A stretch of 64,000 bases of DNA from Desmodus rotundus (lineage: Eukaryota; Chordata; Mammalia; Chiroptera; Phyllostomidae), in contig NC_071391.1 of the NCBI RefSeq assembly GCF_022682495.2, forward strand, positions 39,780,498-39,844,497, written 5' to 3'. The notes below the pieces were generated by a model. It was not told the origin of the DNA. It made no database searches and worked only from the letters and a program-made list of their open reading frames with translations. The translations under genes were made by a program, and so were the position numbers. This document shows positions 14,929 to 29,900 of the stretch, piece after piece (the first letter of the stretch is position 1; each line of letters starts with the position of its first letter).

Positions 14929-17900
14929 CATTCAGTGAGCACTTACATTGGGACCGGACATTCTGTTAAATGCTTCACATACATCAACTATTTTAATCCT
15001 CACAAGAGTCCAATGAAGAAAAGTTATCCCCATTTTAAAGATGGGGAGACCCAAACAGAGAAATTAAGTAATTTGTTCAAGGACACATAAAAAGCGGTAC
15101 AGTCAGGATTTATACCAGGCAGTCTTATTTCAAAGACCGTGCTTTAAACAACTACACTATGTTACCTCCCAGTTGCCCAGGCCTGAAACTGATAGGGGAC
15201 TCAAGCTGGAAAATTTTAGTTTAAGGTAAAAAATTATATGCCTAGCAAGCAATGTGTATGTTAAATCTTTTGTTTCAGAAACTACAGATAAGGCCTGTCC
15301 TGGCTCCTGGGAAAACAGCCGACCCCCTGGGGCACTGCTAAAGATTACCCTCTGGGGACAAGTGGAGGCATCCGGGCCTTTGTGTTCCAGGGACAGACAT
15401 ATGACCACCTGCCCCTGGGAACAGCTACCTGCCCAGGACAGGAATGTTGCAGCTTCTTTCACCTAATCCTCCCTGAATCTCAAAAGCCCTCACTGCACCT
15501 TGTTTATTCCCCATTACAAAAAGTCTGGCCTGGAAAGAGAAGACAAAAGACAAGATGGTTTGTTAGGGTATGAACCCACCATCTTCTCAGATCACCGGCC
15601 ATCTGAATAAAGCGCCCATAAAGATTAAATCGCTGCCATTGCTTATTGGGTTTGGTAGTGACAGGCAGCCCAAACGCCGGTGTCTTTTCCAGTTTCAAAA
15701 CTTGACCATATTTCCACACAGTAAGGTACTAGGAGCTTGGTCCTGTGACTCCCAGTCCCTTCCATCTGGCCTTCTTTTCCATTTTCGCCGACACTACTGT
15801 ATTTAAGTCCTCAATGCCACTTGCCTTCTCTTAACTTCCCATCTCCCATCTCTCCATATTTCATCTACTTACCTGTCATTCTCTTGCTCAAAATCACCAA
15901 TGGCTCACAGCTCCTCACTGCGTATAGGATGAAGTCAAAATTTTTTCCAGCCTCATCTACCACCCCTCTTCTTCACAGCCATTAGTTCACTTAGAAAGGA
16001 TATGTGTCATTGTCTTTGACTGCTCAGCATCCAACCCCCTTCTTCTGTCTGGGGAATTCCCTTCCAGTTCAGCAGATAAAAATGCAAACGTACCCTTTCC
16101 AAGCCTCCTCTGCAGCCAGCTTATGGCACCTGACCTAGGCCATACCAATTAGATGCATGGTACCAACTGTAAATTGGGAAGTGGATACCATAGAGACCTG
16201 TCCCTGGTAGAAAGAACAGTGGCAGAAAGGCCCGAGTTCCTGGGCAGCGCCCAGTGTGCAGGGCCAGAGGTGTTCCTCGGTATAAGTGCAACCCCTACCC
16301 TCCACTGGCAGCAGCATTTTCCTTGTGGTTCTTCACCGGATGGACCAGTATTGCTCCAGGCTGCACGGCCTCCGCACCTGGTGTTTAGGCCATCATGGCG
16401 ATTCTGTGAACTATCCAACGACCTTTTTAAAAGTTCCTTTTTGCCTTAAATCAGCCAGTCCTGGTGTTTCCAAGTAAGCATCCTTCACTCCTCTCAGAAG
16501 AGGCCCTTTGCTTTCCTGCCCCATATCACCTTGCCCATTGTTTCTTCCTTCCAGAATTCTTCTCTGTTAGTCAAAACTCTCTCCATCTTTTAAGACCCAG
16601 CCCAAGTAGTTCTTTCCCCATAAATATAATAGTTTCCACTTGCCCATAAATAGCTACCACTTAATGAGCACTAAGAGCAAGGCATTCTTCTCATTTGACC
16701 TTGGCACTAGCCCTATCTTACGGTTGAGCAGAATGCAACGAAAACAAGGAAAACTGCCCAAGGTCATGCATCTAGAGAGGGGTGACAGAGCCAGAACCGA
16801 AACCCAGGAAAGCTGACTCCAGACCCCTGCCCCTAATCAGGGAACAGCAAATGATGGCCCTTGAGTCCAGTCTAGCCCAGCAGGCAAACCTGGCCCACAA
16901 CATGTTTTTATACCCATGATCTAAGAATAGCTCTTACATTTCTAAGTGGTTGGAAATTTTTTTAAAATAATATTTCATAACCCATGAAAATTGCATAAAA
17001 TTCAAGTTTTAACACCCACTTTACTGAAGCACAGCGATATAGTGTCTATGGCTGTTTTCATGTACTGAGACAGAGACAGTATAGCCCCAAAAGCCCACAA
17101 AGCCTCAAATATGTACTGTCTAGCCCTTTAAGACTCTGCTTTTAACAATGACATCACATTGCCTCTCTTAGAAAGCCTCCTGGTTCCCTTACTCCACTCA
17201 GCCGTAAACTGGAATAATCTTTCCCTTCTCTGTATCTGTATGGTATTTGCATCTTTTGTATAACAAGCCATACATTTTGCTTTGAATTACACTTGACTTT
17301 TTTCTTTTTCCTTCAGCAGACTGTTATTCCTTGAGGCAGGAAGTAATCTCTCTCACTTTGTACTCCTCTTGGTGCCTTGCTTATTGTTGGTATTCAGTGA
17401 ATGCTCGCTGATTTTTAACAAATACTACAATATGGAAGTTTTAAAAAGATTTCCCTAACAGGAACAAGGATCACAGAAATCAGAGCCCAGACCCCACATC
17501 GGCAGGGTGGGTAATGAAGGGCCCACTCAGCCACTCCTGGGGGGTGTGTAAAGTGGTACAGCCTTTCTGGGGGGCAATTTTGCCTTGTTCACTAATACCC
17601 TGAAAGTGTGCGTTCCTTAGGCCTCAGAATTGCACTGCTGGAAATTTACACTCTGGAAATATATAGACTAGTGTGCAAAAGTGTATGTGATTGTAGCAGT
17701 CATAGGAGTTAACATTTACTGAGCACATGAGGTCTGTCCAGAAGGTATCCATACGTGTAATATAAAAAATAGAGTCATTTATGGAAGAAGATAAAAGATA
17801 CAAGAAACACTGTATATAGGACAATGACGCCTCAGTCTCCTTCTAAGTAGGCACCTTGGGACCTCACATAGTTCTCCCAATTGCCATCAGCTGCCCCGTC

Positions 17901-20900
17901 ATATTTTCCTGAATCTCATCGACAGTCTGAAATCTCTTCCCTTTCAAAGGTGATTTTAGTTTTGGAAAAAGCCAGAAGTCACAGGTCGCCAAATCTGGGC
18001 TGTAGGGGGCCGAGGCACCTGAGTGATTTGATGTTTCACCAAAAAACTGTGTACCAGACGTGATGCATCAGGGGGCGCATTGTCATGATGAAGCTGCCAA
18101 TCACCACTTGCCCACAGCTGTGCCCTTCTGAATCACCTGAATAGTTTCTGTGGAGGAGTGTTCAAGCTTAATGCAAAATTTGATGCAGATTTCTTGTTCT
18201 ACTAGTTCAGTCATTTTGATTGTGACAGCCACACAGTACACATGCTTACTCAGTGGCATCTACCACCCCCACTGACTAGTACAGTGAAGTTGTCATTGTT
18301 CACACATGCGCATTCCAGTCCACTCTCCTTGGCTGCCAGGTTACATCGATGTCACACAAACCATTCTCGTTATATCAACAATGGCTGGACTTTTTCTGGA
18401 CAGGCCTCATATATTACATGCTGGGCACTGAGCTAAGTCCTTTAAATGCAGAATCTTATACCCCTTATGAGTTAACATTTTTCTGAGTCCTGTTTTATAA
18501 ATGAGGAAATTAAAACCCAAGAGGTTAACCAATTTGTGCAAGGCTAAGGGATTACAGATGACTCATTTTTAATGGGAGGACTACAGCCAATTTTAATTTT
18601 TCATATTATGAAACTTTTCTAAATTTACTACTGTAATAAACATGTATTACAGGTATAATTCTTTAGGGTAGTAAGATAGCACGAAACCTTACTTCTCTCT
18701 TTATTTTCCTTTGGAAGCTTAGGAAAAATAACCCAGAACAATACAAGTAAACGTCCTTTTCATTTACTTTGCAAAGAACCGTTAAAGTCACCATGCTGGG
18801 CTTAGAAACAAAACCAGTGTTTCCTTACATAAAACAGACTGGAAAGCATTCTGGATCCTGTGTTTCCCAAGGCATCACTCGGCCAGTTCTCAGGGGTTTT
18901 CCAATATGCAAGCAGACAGAAAATTGTGTTGTGACTTGCGCTGAATAGATATTCTTTGGACATTAGGATGGAGTCATCTATAATTATAGCAATTTGTAGA
19001 GGAAGAGTCCCACCCTGTCTGCAAATCTCCAGGGAAAGTACATGACCCCAAATCACTAAGTTTTGAACTTGTTTGGATTTAGACCATTTTGCCTCTGATC
19101 CAAAAAGAAAGTGCAAGATCTCCTTCTATATCTACACTGCCTTAACACAAATACTTCCAAGCTAGATCTATTAAATGCAAAGATGGCCCAGAGCCACACC
19201 TTACCTCTTCTGGCACAATAATTAATGGATATTTGTCCTCAGATAAAAAGTTGAAAATAACCCATATTTTAAATGAATCCTCTTCCGTAATGAGCAGGGG
19301 ACTCTTTGTCAGGTTTTTTTTGACACAGAGGGTCCAACACATCCTATTGAATTCAATCTTGTCAAAGTTGTCTTGGACCTAAAAAAGAATGAGGAAAAAT
19401 TAAAATGAACCAGTCCAAAATAAGTACTATAATTATAGCCAAAAAAAGAGAGAGACAAAGCCCACTATAGGCTTCCATTTTAACGAATCCAATTAACCAA
19501 TAACCATTTTTAATGTATATGCTTAGGTACCACACTTTCAAAGGCTCAATTAAGAATGTTACATATAGCCCCAGCCGGGAGGCTCAGTTGGTTGGAGCAT
19601 CGTCCCATATACCAAAAGGTTGTGGGTTTGATCCCGAGTCAGGGGACATACCTAGGTTGGGGGTGCAATCCCTGGTTGGGGCATATATGGGAAGCAACTG
19701 ATCAATGTTTTGCTCTTTCTCTCTTCCATCCTCTCTCTCTAAAATCAATAAACATATCCTTGGGTGAAGATTAAAAAGAAAGAATGTTGTATTTAGTCTA
19801 ACATTGAAGCACCATCTGTCCACATCACTCACGTGACACATAAAATGCTCACTTGTCAAATAGTTATTTTTTTCATGTGTTCACATTACCTTCTATGTAG
19901 ACTACCGATCCTGGTACAGAGGAGTCAAGAATGTCAGTTACTCAAGCAGACTCCACATCTTTACCCATATAGTCAAAAAAGGTACTTTCTGTTGGGAAAA
20001 ATTGTTAAACTAAAATTCTAAAAGACAGCCCTGGCTTTGTCTTGAATGCAGTCATTCAATCATGCATTCAACATTCCCACAGCATCTACGATGAGGCAAG
20101 CAAGTACTCTGCTGCAAATTAAGGACATAGGATGGAGAACTTGGGCCCTGGCTGGTATGGCTCAGTGGTTGAGTACTGGCCTGCGAACCAAAGTATCACC
20201 GGTTCAATTCCCAGTCAGGGCACATGCCTGGGTTGCAGGCCAGGTCCCCAGTGGGGGCTCACAAGAGGAAACCACACACTGATATTTCTCTCCCGCTCTT
20301 TCTCCTTCCCTTCTGTAAAAATAAATAAATAAAATCTTTAAAAAAAAAAGATGAACTTGCTTTTCTCCTTTTACAACATTTATAGTTTATTCGGGAAGCA
20401 GATATGCAAATAGATAAATTTTAATATAACACAGTGTATATAACTCAATAGTTTTTCACTAATTCTACAGATAAAATTTAGATGGTAATTATTATCTGCC
20501 AGGAACAATGCAAAGATACTTAATACAGTACTAGCCTATGTCTCCAAGGAATGCCAAGACAATTACAGTACAGTGTGATAAGTATTAGAATAGCTATAAG
20601 CAGAGGGTTTTGTGAAAACACTGAGGAACTAACCCGGTCTTCAGAATTGGGGCAAGAGTTGCAGAAAAAGTGACATGACAAGAGAGCTGAGTCCTGAAGG
20701 ACCATCAGGAGTCAAGGAATCCAAAATGGAGTAACGAGCGTCCCGGGTAGAACAGAATATAAAGCAGCCCAGAGGTGGAGACAAACATGTCGGTTTGGAA
20801 GAACTGTCGGAAATCTAATGTGAATTAAGCCCCTGCTGCTAGAGGGTGGTATGAATTGAGGCGTCTTTGTAAAATCAAATAACAGAAACTGGTTTGAGCT

Positions 20901-23900
20901 CCTTTAAATAGAAAAGGAATTAATTGAAAAGCAATGGGTAGCCTCAAAGACCCAACACAAGCCTGGAAAATCTAGATTCCAAAGCTAAGCTGTCACCAAA
21001 CTAGGTGAGGCAGTCAGAACTGTGGCAAAAAAACATTCACGGGAACAGCGTGGTGGACACACCACTGCCAGTGTGATGAAGTCTCCACCACGGGGCCATT
21101 GCTGCTGCCACTGACCCAGCTGCAGATTCAAAGTCCCACTGGCTGAGCCTGGGTCACATTCCTTCACCCTAGCTGCCAGGGAGCAGGGAAAATGAGCATC
21201 TGAACTTTTCAAAATCTGAGATGTGAAACAGGTCCTGTTCCCCATCCAGACCCTGTGGAATTTCACAAACACAGAAGAGAGTTCAGACACTGGACAAAAA
21301 GTGACAAATGTCCACTGCATGGGGCACAGTGAAAAATGAGGCTAGGGACTTCTGGTCAAGATGGAGGTGTAGGTAGACATACTTCACCTCCTCACACAAC
21401 CACAGAGAAAATTACAACCATATCTCAAAACAAGTAACAACTAGAACTGTCAGAAAATCGACCTGTATGGAAGTCCGACAACCAAGGGTTAAAGAAGCTG
21501 TATTCATCCAGACGGGTAAAAGGGGCAGAGTTGTGGAGATGGGGGGAGAGGCGTAGTGGAGTGGAGAGGCCATAGTGGGGCGGAGCAAGGTGGGGAGGGA
21601 GCAGGTAGTCCTACACGCACATGTGGTGGATAAAAATCCAGAGGAATAACTTGGGAGCAAGCAATGCCAGCCCCAGGTCAGACTGCACAGCACAGAGTTC
21701 CAGCACCAGAAAGATAAATCCCCACAACTCTGGCTGTAAAAACCACTGGGGGTTGGGACAGCGGTAGAAACTGCCAGGTTTTCAGGAAAGTCTGTTTAAA
21801 GGTCCCTCGGACTTAGAAAAAACACCCACTCTGGGATTCACCACTAGGGCAACATCTGGAAGGGTGCCAGTTGCATACCGGAAATGGGGGAAGTGACTGG
21901 AAACAAGGCGACTGTCAGGTAAACCCCCAGAAGCCAGGCAGCAGCAGTGTCCCCTTCTCCAGGCTCTCCCCACATACAGAGCCACAAATCAGTGAAGCGG
22001 GTTGCCCCACCCTGGTGATTACCTAAGGCTTTGCCCCACACAATTTACAGGTGTCTTTTCTACAACAGACCATACTACTAAGACAGGGAGTCAAAGCAAC
22101 TCTATTTAATACACAGAAACAAGCACAGGAAGGCTGCAAAATTGAGGAGACAAAGAAATATGGCCCAAATAAAAGAAAAGAACAAAACCCCAGAAAAAGA
22201 AAGAACTAAACAAAACAGAGATAACCAACCTATCAGATGCAGAGTTCAAAACACTGGTGATCAGGATACTCAAAGAACTCACTGAGTGTGGCAAAACATA
22301 AGGGAAGAAATGAAAGCTATACTAAGTGAAATAAAGAAGAATCTACAGGGAACCAACAGTGGAAAGGATGAAGCCAAAAATCAAATTAACGATTTGGAAC
22401 ACAAGGAAAGAAAAAGCATTCAGTCAGAGCAGCAGGAAGAAAAAAGAACTAAAAGAAAATGAGGATAACTTTAGGAACCTCTGGGGCAATTTTAAACATA
22501 CAAGCATCAAAATCATAGGGATGCTAGAAGAAGAGGAAGAGCAAGAAACCAAAAACTTATTTGAAAAAATAATGAAAGAAAACTTCCTTAATTGGCAAAT
22601 GAAATAGACATACAAGTCTGGGAAGCACAGAGAGTCCCAAACAAGTTGGACCGAAACAGGACCACACCAAGACACATCATAGTTAAAATGCCAAAAGTTA
22701 AAGAGAGACTCTTAAAAGCAGCAAGAGAAAAGCAGAGAAGTTCCCATACGACTATCAGCCGATTTGTCAAAAGAAACCTTACTGGCAAGAAGGGGCTGGA
22801 AAGAAGTATTCAAAGTGATGAAAAGCAAGGACCTACAACCTAGATTACTCTATCCAGCAAAGCTATCATTTAGAATGGAAGGGCACGTAAAGTGCTTCCC
22901 AGATAAGGTAAAAGCTAAAGAAGTTCATCATCACCAAGCCATTATTACATGAAATGCTAAAAGGGACTTATTTAAGAAAAAGAACAAGATCAAAACCATG
23001 AACGTTAAAACGGCAACAAATTCACAACTATCAACAACTGAATCTGAAAAAACAAACTAAGCAAACAACCAGAACAGGAACAGAAACATAGATCTGGAGA
23101 TTATTTGGAGGGTTATTAGCTGGGTGGGGGGAGGGGGAGGATGGAGAAAAAGGTACAGGGAATAAGAAGCATAAATGGTAGGTACAGAATAGACAGGAGG
23201 AGGTTAAGAATAGTATAGGAAATGCAGAAGCCAAAGAACTTAGATGCATGACCCAAGGACATGAACTAAGGAGGCAACTGCTGGAGTGAAGGGGGGTTCT
23301 GGGTGGAGGGGGGCAAAGGAGGAAAAGACTGGGACAAATATAACATCATAATCAACAAAATATAATTAAAAAGCAAATAAATAAAAATTAAAAAAAATAA
23401 ATGAGGCTAGGGGGAAGATGAAGGCCAGATCATGAAGAGCCGTACAATTCGTTATGGAAAGTGTGGAAGAGAGCAACTAGCAGCATGCATTTTAAAAGCC
23501 ATACCCTGGGACAATATGGAAGATGTACTGGAAGACACAAGACAATACATGCAAAGCATTTCTTTTTAGAGAAATACAGGCAAAGTGCTGTGTGTACTAT
23601 TGGGAAGAAGTCTAGCTGGATGCAGGGAGAAGCTTCTCCTGATCTCAAACCAGAATTTGTGATCTGTAAACACATGCCCCAGAGGCAGGAAGATATCCTC
23701 TAGGCTCGGCCTTCAGCACCCTCTCAGTCTGGCCCCGCTCCCCACGCCCCCCTCGTACACAATTGATCCCACGAAGGGAAAGCAGTAGCTGCGGCTGCTG
23801 CAACTCGCCTTCCTTTTATTTTTTAACCATCGTTTATTGAGGACTTAGTATATGTTTGACAGTTTATGCAGTTTCTCACTTAAACCTCGTATTAGCCCTG

Positions 23901-26900
23901 TAAGGTTAAACAGCGTCCCTATTTTACTGATGAGGAAATAGAGGTTCAGAAAAATTGAGTACTTTCACCAAGTTCACATGGCTAGTAAATATCAAAACCA
24001 GAGTCTAAATCAAAGTTCAGATGCTGTCCGTTTCCACCATGCCAGACTGCTTGTAGAACTCAGTGGGTGGAAGGCACCTATCGATACATGGTGGAAGACA
24101 TTTCTACAGGAATAGTTTCAAAGGCCACTACCATCAACCCTACCCACCCGCACCCTCAGAAAAACACTAAATGAATGATATGCCAACAGGAAATAACATG
24201 CGCACGAAGCACGTAACCTTGCTCTGAGAAACAAGACATTCTGTTTGGATTATGTGGTGTATCACAGGGTTCTTGGCAGGGTGGGGTGGTGCTAGATTTA
24301 TGGCTGGAAAAGCAAACATAGAACAAATCACAAAGAGCTTTATAATTTTTTTAAAATAGTCTAGAGGAAACCCCCAGTTGAAGGATTTGGGAGCAGAGAA
24401 TACACAGGTCATCAGCAGCCCAGACGACTACTTTGCAGAAAAGACGGTATTTGAGGTGAACCCTAAAGTATACTGAAGAGTGTAAGGTACCATATTCCAA
24501 AAGACAGGAAAGGAAATGTGGGAGCAAAACCAAGGCGGGAGCAGCACACCAACCACATTTGGGGAACAGTCACAGGATGCAGGAGACAAAAACAAGGGAG
24601 ACGGAAAGATGAAGTTTCCAATTTTGACGTCTTGGTAAGACACTTGGGTGGAAGTATCCAAGATCAATGAAAAGAAGTGGAACTGTAACCTGAGAGGCAG
24701 ATTTGTGAATCGAATGCATGCGAATGACGACTAGAAACCACATGGGTAAGGAGATCCCTGAGAGAATGTCCAGTGAGGAGACGCAATCAGAAGCAGAACC
24801 TCAGGGGATACACATCTGCAAAGCAAGAGGAGGAAGAGGAATTCTGGTAACTGACAAAGCAGTCAAAGCGGTAGAAGCACAAAGCTATGAGGAGTGAGAC
24901 AGTTTAAAAGAGTTAACAAAGTGTGTAATGCTGCAGAGAGGTTAAGGAGTTGTTTAAGAAACCAAGCAAACTCACCATAAATTGGTTTTCCTAGGAAATA
25001 AATTGTGGCTTTTTGATACAGGTTCATTGTATCTTATTTATTTTTAAGTTGTCTGTTTGGCTAATTCCATCTCTAAAATCTAATCCTCTATCCTTTAGTT
25101 TAATCATGCCCAAAGGTAAAAGAATATTAAATGATAGCATTTATAACCTTTTTAAGAAGTACAAAAAAACCAGATCATATATGAAAAGCCCACAGCTAAT
25201 ACAGTCAACAGTGAAAAGCTGAAAGCTTTTCCTCTAAGATCAGGAACAAGGCAAAGATGCCCACTCTCACCACTTCCTGTCAGTATTGAAAGTCCTAGCC
25301 AGGACAATTCGGCTAAATAAATAAATGGCAGGCAAACTGGAAAGGAAAATGTAAAATTATCTCTGATTGCAGATGGCATGCTCCTTCTTGTATATAGAAA
25401 ACGCTAGAGTCTACAAAAAGAACTGTTAGAACAAACAAATTGAGCAAAATTTCAGGATACAAAATCAACACTCAAAAATTAGTTGTATTTCTATACATTA
25501 ATAATGAACAATCTGAAAAAAAATTAAGGAAACAATCCCATTTACAAAGCATCAAAAGGAATAAAATACTTAGGAATACATTTAACCAAGGAGGCAAAAG
25601 ATTTGTGCATTGAAAACTATAAAACATTACTGAAAGAAAGTAAAGATGACAACTAAATGGAAAGACATCCCATATTCATGGATTGAAAGACAATACTGTT
25701 AAAATGCCCGCACTACCCAAAGCCATTTAGAAATTCAGTGCAATCCCTATCAAAATCCCAACGGCATTTTTTGCAGAAACAGGAAACATTATCCCAAAAT
25801 TCACGTGGAATCTCAAAGGACCATGAATAACCAAAACGATCTTGAGAAGAACAGAGTTAGAGGCCTTACACTTCCTAATTTCAAAACATATTACACAGCC
25901 ACAGTCATCAAAACAGTATACTACTGACGCAAAGTCAGATAGACGAGTAAAAGGGAAAAGAGGCCCGGAAATAAGCCCCCACATATGTGGTCAAACGCTC
26001 TTTAACGAGGGTGCCGGGACGACGACTCAGTGAGGAAAGGAGTGTCTGCAACACATGGTGTTGGGAAAATATCCAAAGGCAATAAAGATGAGCTCTTACC
26101 TTATATCATATACAAAAATTATTTCAAAACGGAGTAAAGATCTAAATGACCTGAACTCATGAAACTCCTCAAAGAAAACATGAGGGGAAAGCGCCACGGT
26201 GTTGGAATGGACAATGATTTCTTGGATATGACACTAAAGGCACAGGCAACAGGAACAAAAATAGACAAATAAAACGACATCCAATTTAAAAACTTCTGTA
26301 TACAGAGAAGACAATCAATAGGGTTGGACAACCGTGAGCCAGTCCTGGTTACCACAGAACTCACACCCAAGGGCAGAACCAGACATCAAACAATACAGCA
26401 ATAACACGACCACCTGTGTGATAAAAACTGTGGTGAGTGCTACGAGGGGCAAGCACAGCATGCTTGAGAACACACTACAGCAGAGCTGGTTAGCTCTCGG
26501 AAGGGTGTGGTGCTACCTACAGAAACCTCCCTGAGGAAGTGACATCAGGCTAGAACCTGAACGGATGAACAGGAATTGGCCGCCTGTTACAGATGGGGTG
26601 GGGGACGTCTTACAGCGGAGGAAGCCGCGCATCTGAAGGCTCTGGGGCAGGAAGGGTCTCCGTAATTTGAGGAACAGAGAGAAGGCCCACGTGGCTGCAC
26701 TGAAGTGAACACGCAGGGGAGTGCAGGAAGTGGAAGCTGGAGAATTTGGCAGCGGCCCAACAGAACACAGCCCGGCAGGCCTCAGTACAGATGCTGGCCT
26801 TCAAGTGAGATGGTCTCCAAGTCCATTCTAACTGTAAAGGGTCTAGAAATCTACGATTCCATACTCCATCTACGATTACAAACTGCTCCCAAATCCCAGC

Positions 26901-29900
26901 TTATCTCATACACATTAAATCTTTTGGAAAACTAGTAACGGCTGTCACTGATTTCAAGGTGTCCAAACGGAAGATAATTTCACAGAAAGAAATGTATAGA
27001 GTTGCTCTTTTTTTTAACATACATTTGCTTATCACCAAAACCCATGCATATGAGTAAGATAGCAATTATGGACCTCAATTCTGACTCAAAGTGCTAAAAG
27101 TATTTACAAAACTAAACTCACATGTTCTCTAAAGTAGAACTTTCCTCCAAACCAATAACACGTGTTTAAAACATTTAGCACAGTGCCCGATACGAAACAG
27201 ACTAAATAAATGGTAGCATTTTTATCTTTACACTAATGTTCTCAAAAAGACTTTAATAGCATAGAAAAACAAATATTAATGTTAAGTGTTCAATATGACC
27301 CCAGCTTGAAAAATACATACAACCGTATTTTAAAGAAGAGACTCAAACCAAACCTAAAATCTTAACAGTGGCTGCGTCTGGATGGTAAGGTTACCGGTAA
27401 TAAGTAAAGCTCCTTTAGTGAAATTTACTACCATAGCCTGTTTTTACAATACAGAAAGCCACTCTACAATCTGAAAACCATGTAAAAACAACAACATTTC
27501 ACATTAGTCACCAGGGAGATACAAATCAAAACACAGTAAGATACCATACCTCCCGCCCACAAGGATGGCTATCATCAAAAAGACAGAAAATAACAAGTGT
27601 TGGTAAGAATATGAAGAAATTAGAACCCTCACATGTTCCTGGTAGGAAAGTAAAAGCACCGCTGCTTTGGAAAAGTTCGGCAATTCCTCAAAAGGTTAAA
27701 TATATAGTTGCCGTATGACTCAATTCCATACCTATGTAGACCTAAGAGAACTGAAAACACACTTGTATATCCGCACAAAAACTTGAACATGGATGCACAA
27801 AGCAGCAAATTCATAATAACCAAGAAGTGAAAACAAATCAAATGTTTATCACCTGTTGAGTGTGCAAATAAAATGCAGTATATCCACGATGGAATACTAT
27901 TCAGCCATTAAAAAGGAGTGCGGTACTATTATGTGCTACAGTGTAGATGAACCTTGAAAACATTATGCTAAGTGAAAGAAGGCAGACACAAAAGGCCACG
28001 CACATTATGGTTCCATTCACACTGCACGAGTCCAGAAGAGGCAAGGCCATAGAGACAGAAAATGCATTAGTGGTGGCCTAGGGCTGTGGGGGCGGACGAG
28101 TGAGTGCTGGTGGGTATGGTGTTTTGAGGGAGGGTGATAAAAATATCTCAAAATTGATTGTGGTGGTGATGGTTGCACAAAAAAGTGACCATATTAAAAA
28201 CCACTAATTGTACACTTTAAAAACTTAAATTGTACAGTATATGAATTATGTCTCAATAAAGCTGCTATTTTTTTTAAGTCATTTCTTGAAGCAGCATCAC
28301 TTTTAGATTTATACTCTGGCCCAAGTGTACTGTACATTAAGTCATCCATAGTACTCAGCACAGAACCTCGTTACTCACTCAGAGGAGCTTTGAGTCCTGT
28401 ACAACTTCACAAAAATGATGGGAATTTGGAGTCCAATTTGGCCATTGTGCCAAGTTAACACTATATAACTTTTAAGCAACAATGAAAGAAAAAAATAACA
28501 TAAAAGGACAATAAGAAAGAACCAAGCAGCCCTGGCCGGTGTTAACTCGGTTGGAGCATTGTCCCGTAACCAAAAGGCTGCGGGTTGGATTGCCGGTCAG
28601 GGCACATGCCTAGGCTGGGGTTCGGTCCGCAGCTTGGGTGCGAACGTCCCCAGCCCGGGAGAAGCATGGGAGGCAACCAGTGGATGCTTTTCTCTCTCAT
28701 TGATGTTTCCCTCTCCCTTTCTCTCTCCCTTCCTCTCTCTCTAAAAAGCCATGAAAAAATGTCCTTGGGTGAGGATGAAAAAGAAAGATAATAAAATGGT
28801 AAATTAATTTTAAAAAAAAGAAAGAAAGAAAGACCTGTGCAAAAGCATGGTTTGGGGTATTTAAGAGTCCTACCACTTCGTATTAAATGACAGTTGTTAG
28901 GCACATATTTGAAGACATTCTGGGTGCTGAAGGCATATTCATTCAACTAACAGAAATCTGAAACCTCATTTTATGGAAGAACTACAACTGACATATGAAC
29001 TCAAGCTTCTGGTAAAAAAGTATAAATGTCAGCCTAGGAAAACAGAATGTAGAGGCTGCTAGCCTCTAGAGAAGGGACATTGATTATACTGAATTAAAAT
29101 ATTTCTCTGTGTGTTTATCTTTTGCGTGCATATATATTTCCAAAAAAAAGTGTTAGAAAGTAGCAGATTCCCCAATTAGCCCTTAGCATATTGCCGACAG
29201 AGTATTGATTTTAGTCATAAAGCCCAGACCAGTAATTTTCAACCTTTTTCATCTCACGGCACACATAAACTAATCACTAAAACTCTGCAGCACCCACCCC
29301 AAATATTAATTTTTTGCCGATCTGACAGGGGAAAAAAAAAAGATGTAGCTCTGGCTGGTGTGGCTCAATGGATTGAATGCTGGCCTGTGACCTGAAAGAT
29401 CGCTGGTTCGATTCCTGGTCAGGGCACATGTCTGGGTTGCGGGCCCAGTGTCCACTGGGGGCGTGTGAGAGGCAACCGATCAATGTATCTCTCGCACAAT
29501 GGATGTTTCTCTCCTTCTCTTTCTCCCTCCCTTCCTGTCTAAAAATAAATAAAATCTTAAAAAAAAAAAAAAAGAACACTGGTCTAGAAGTTCAATGGCT
29601 CAGATTCACAATCTACCTACATCTTATTAGCTAAGCAACCTTACCTCCGCTTCCTCTTGAGGTAAATGGGGATAAGAATTCCAACTGTGCGTCGCACGGC
29701 TAGCATGAGGATCAAATGAGACATGGAAGCATGTCTTGCAAATATCTAACCATTATTACATATTTCCTTCGCATAACTGGTGACAGTCTCTAAATTTTAT
29801 GGTAACATGCTTCAGTCACTATTGGCATTTTTTTTAACTAAGTTTCAAAACAAAGCACTAATCTTTGCTCAATTTAAGCCCACACCATGGAAACCCTGGC

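Noticed and set aside
14737..15090. Frames encoding CV, TH and LS repeats
   Set aside because: Translations of the TC/AC microsatellite.
22160..23001. Possible functional protein gene in intron 2
   Set aside because: It is a frameshifted L1-type ORF1 inside a retrotransposon.
29230..29581. SPIN-type hAT element
   Set aside because: The terminal sequence after CAG does not match my memory of SPIN; only a general hAT-like call is supported.
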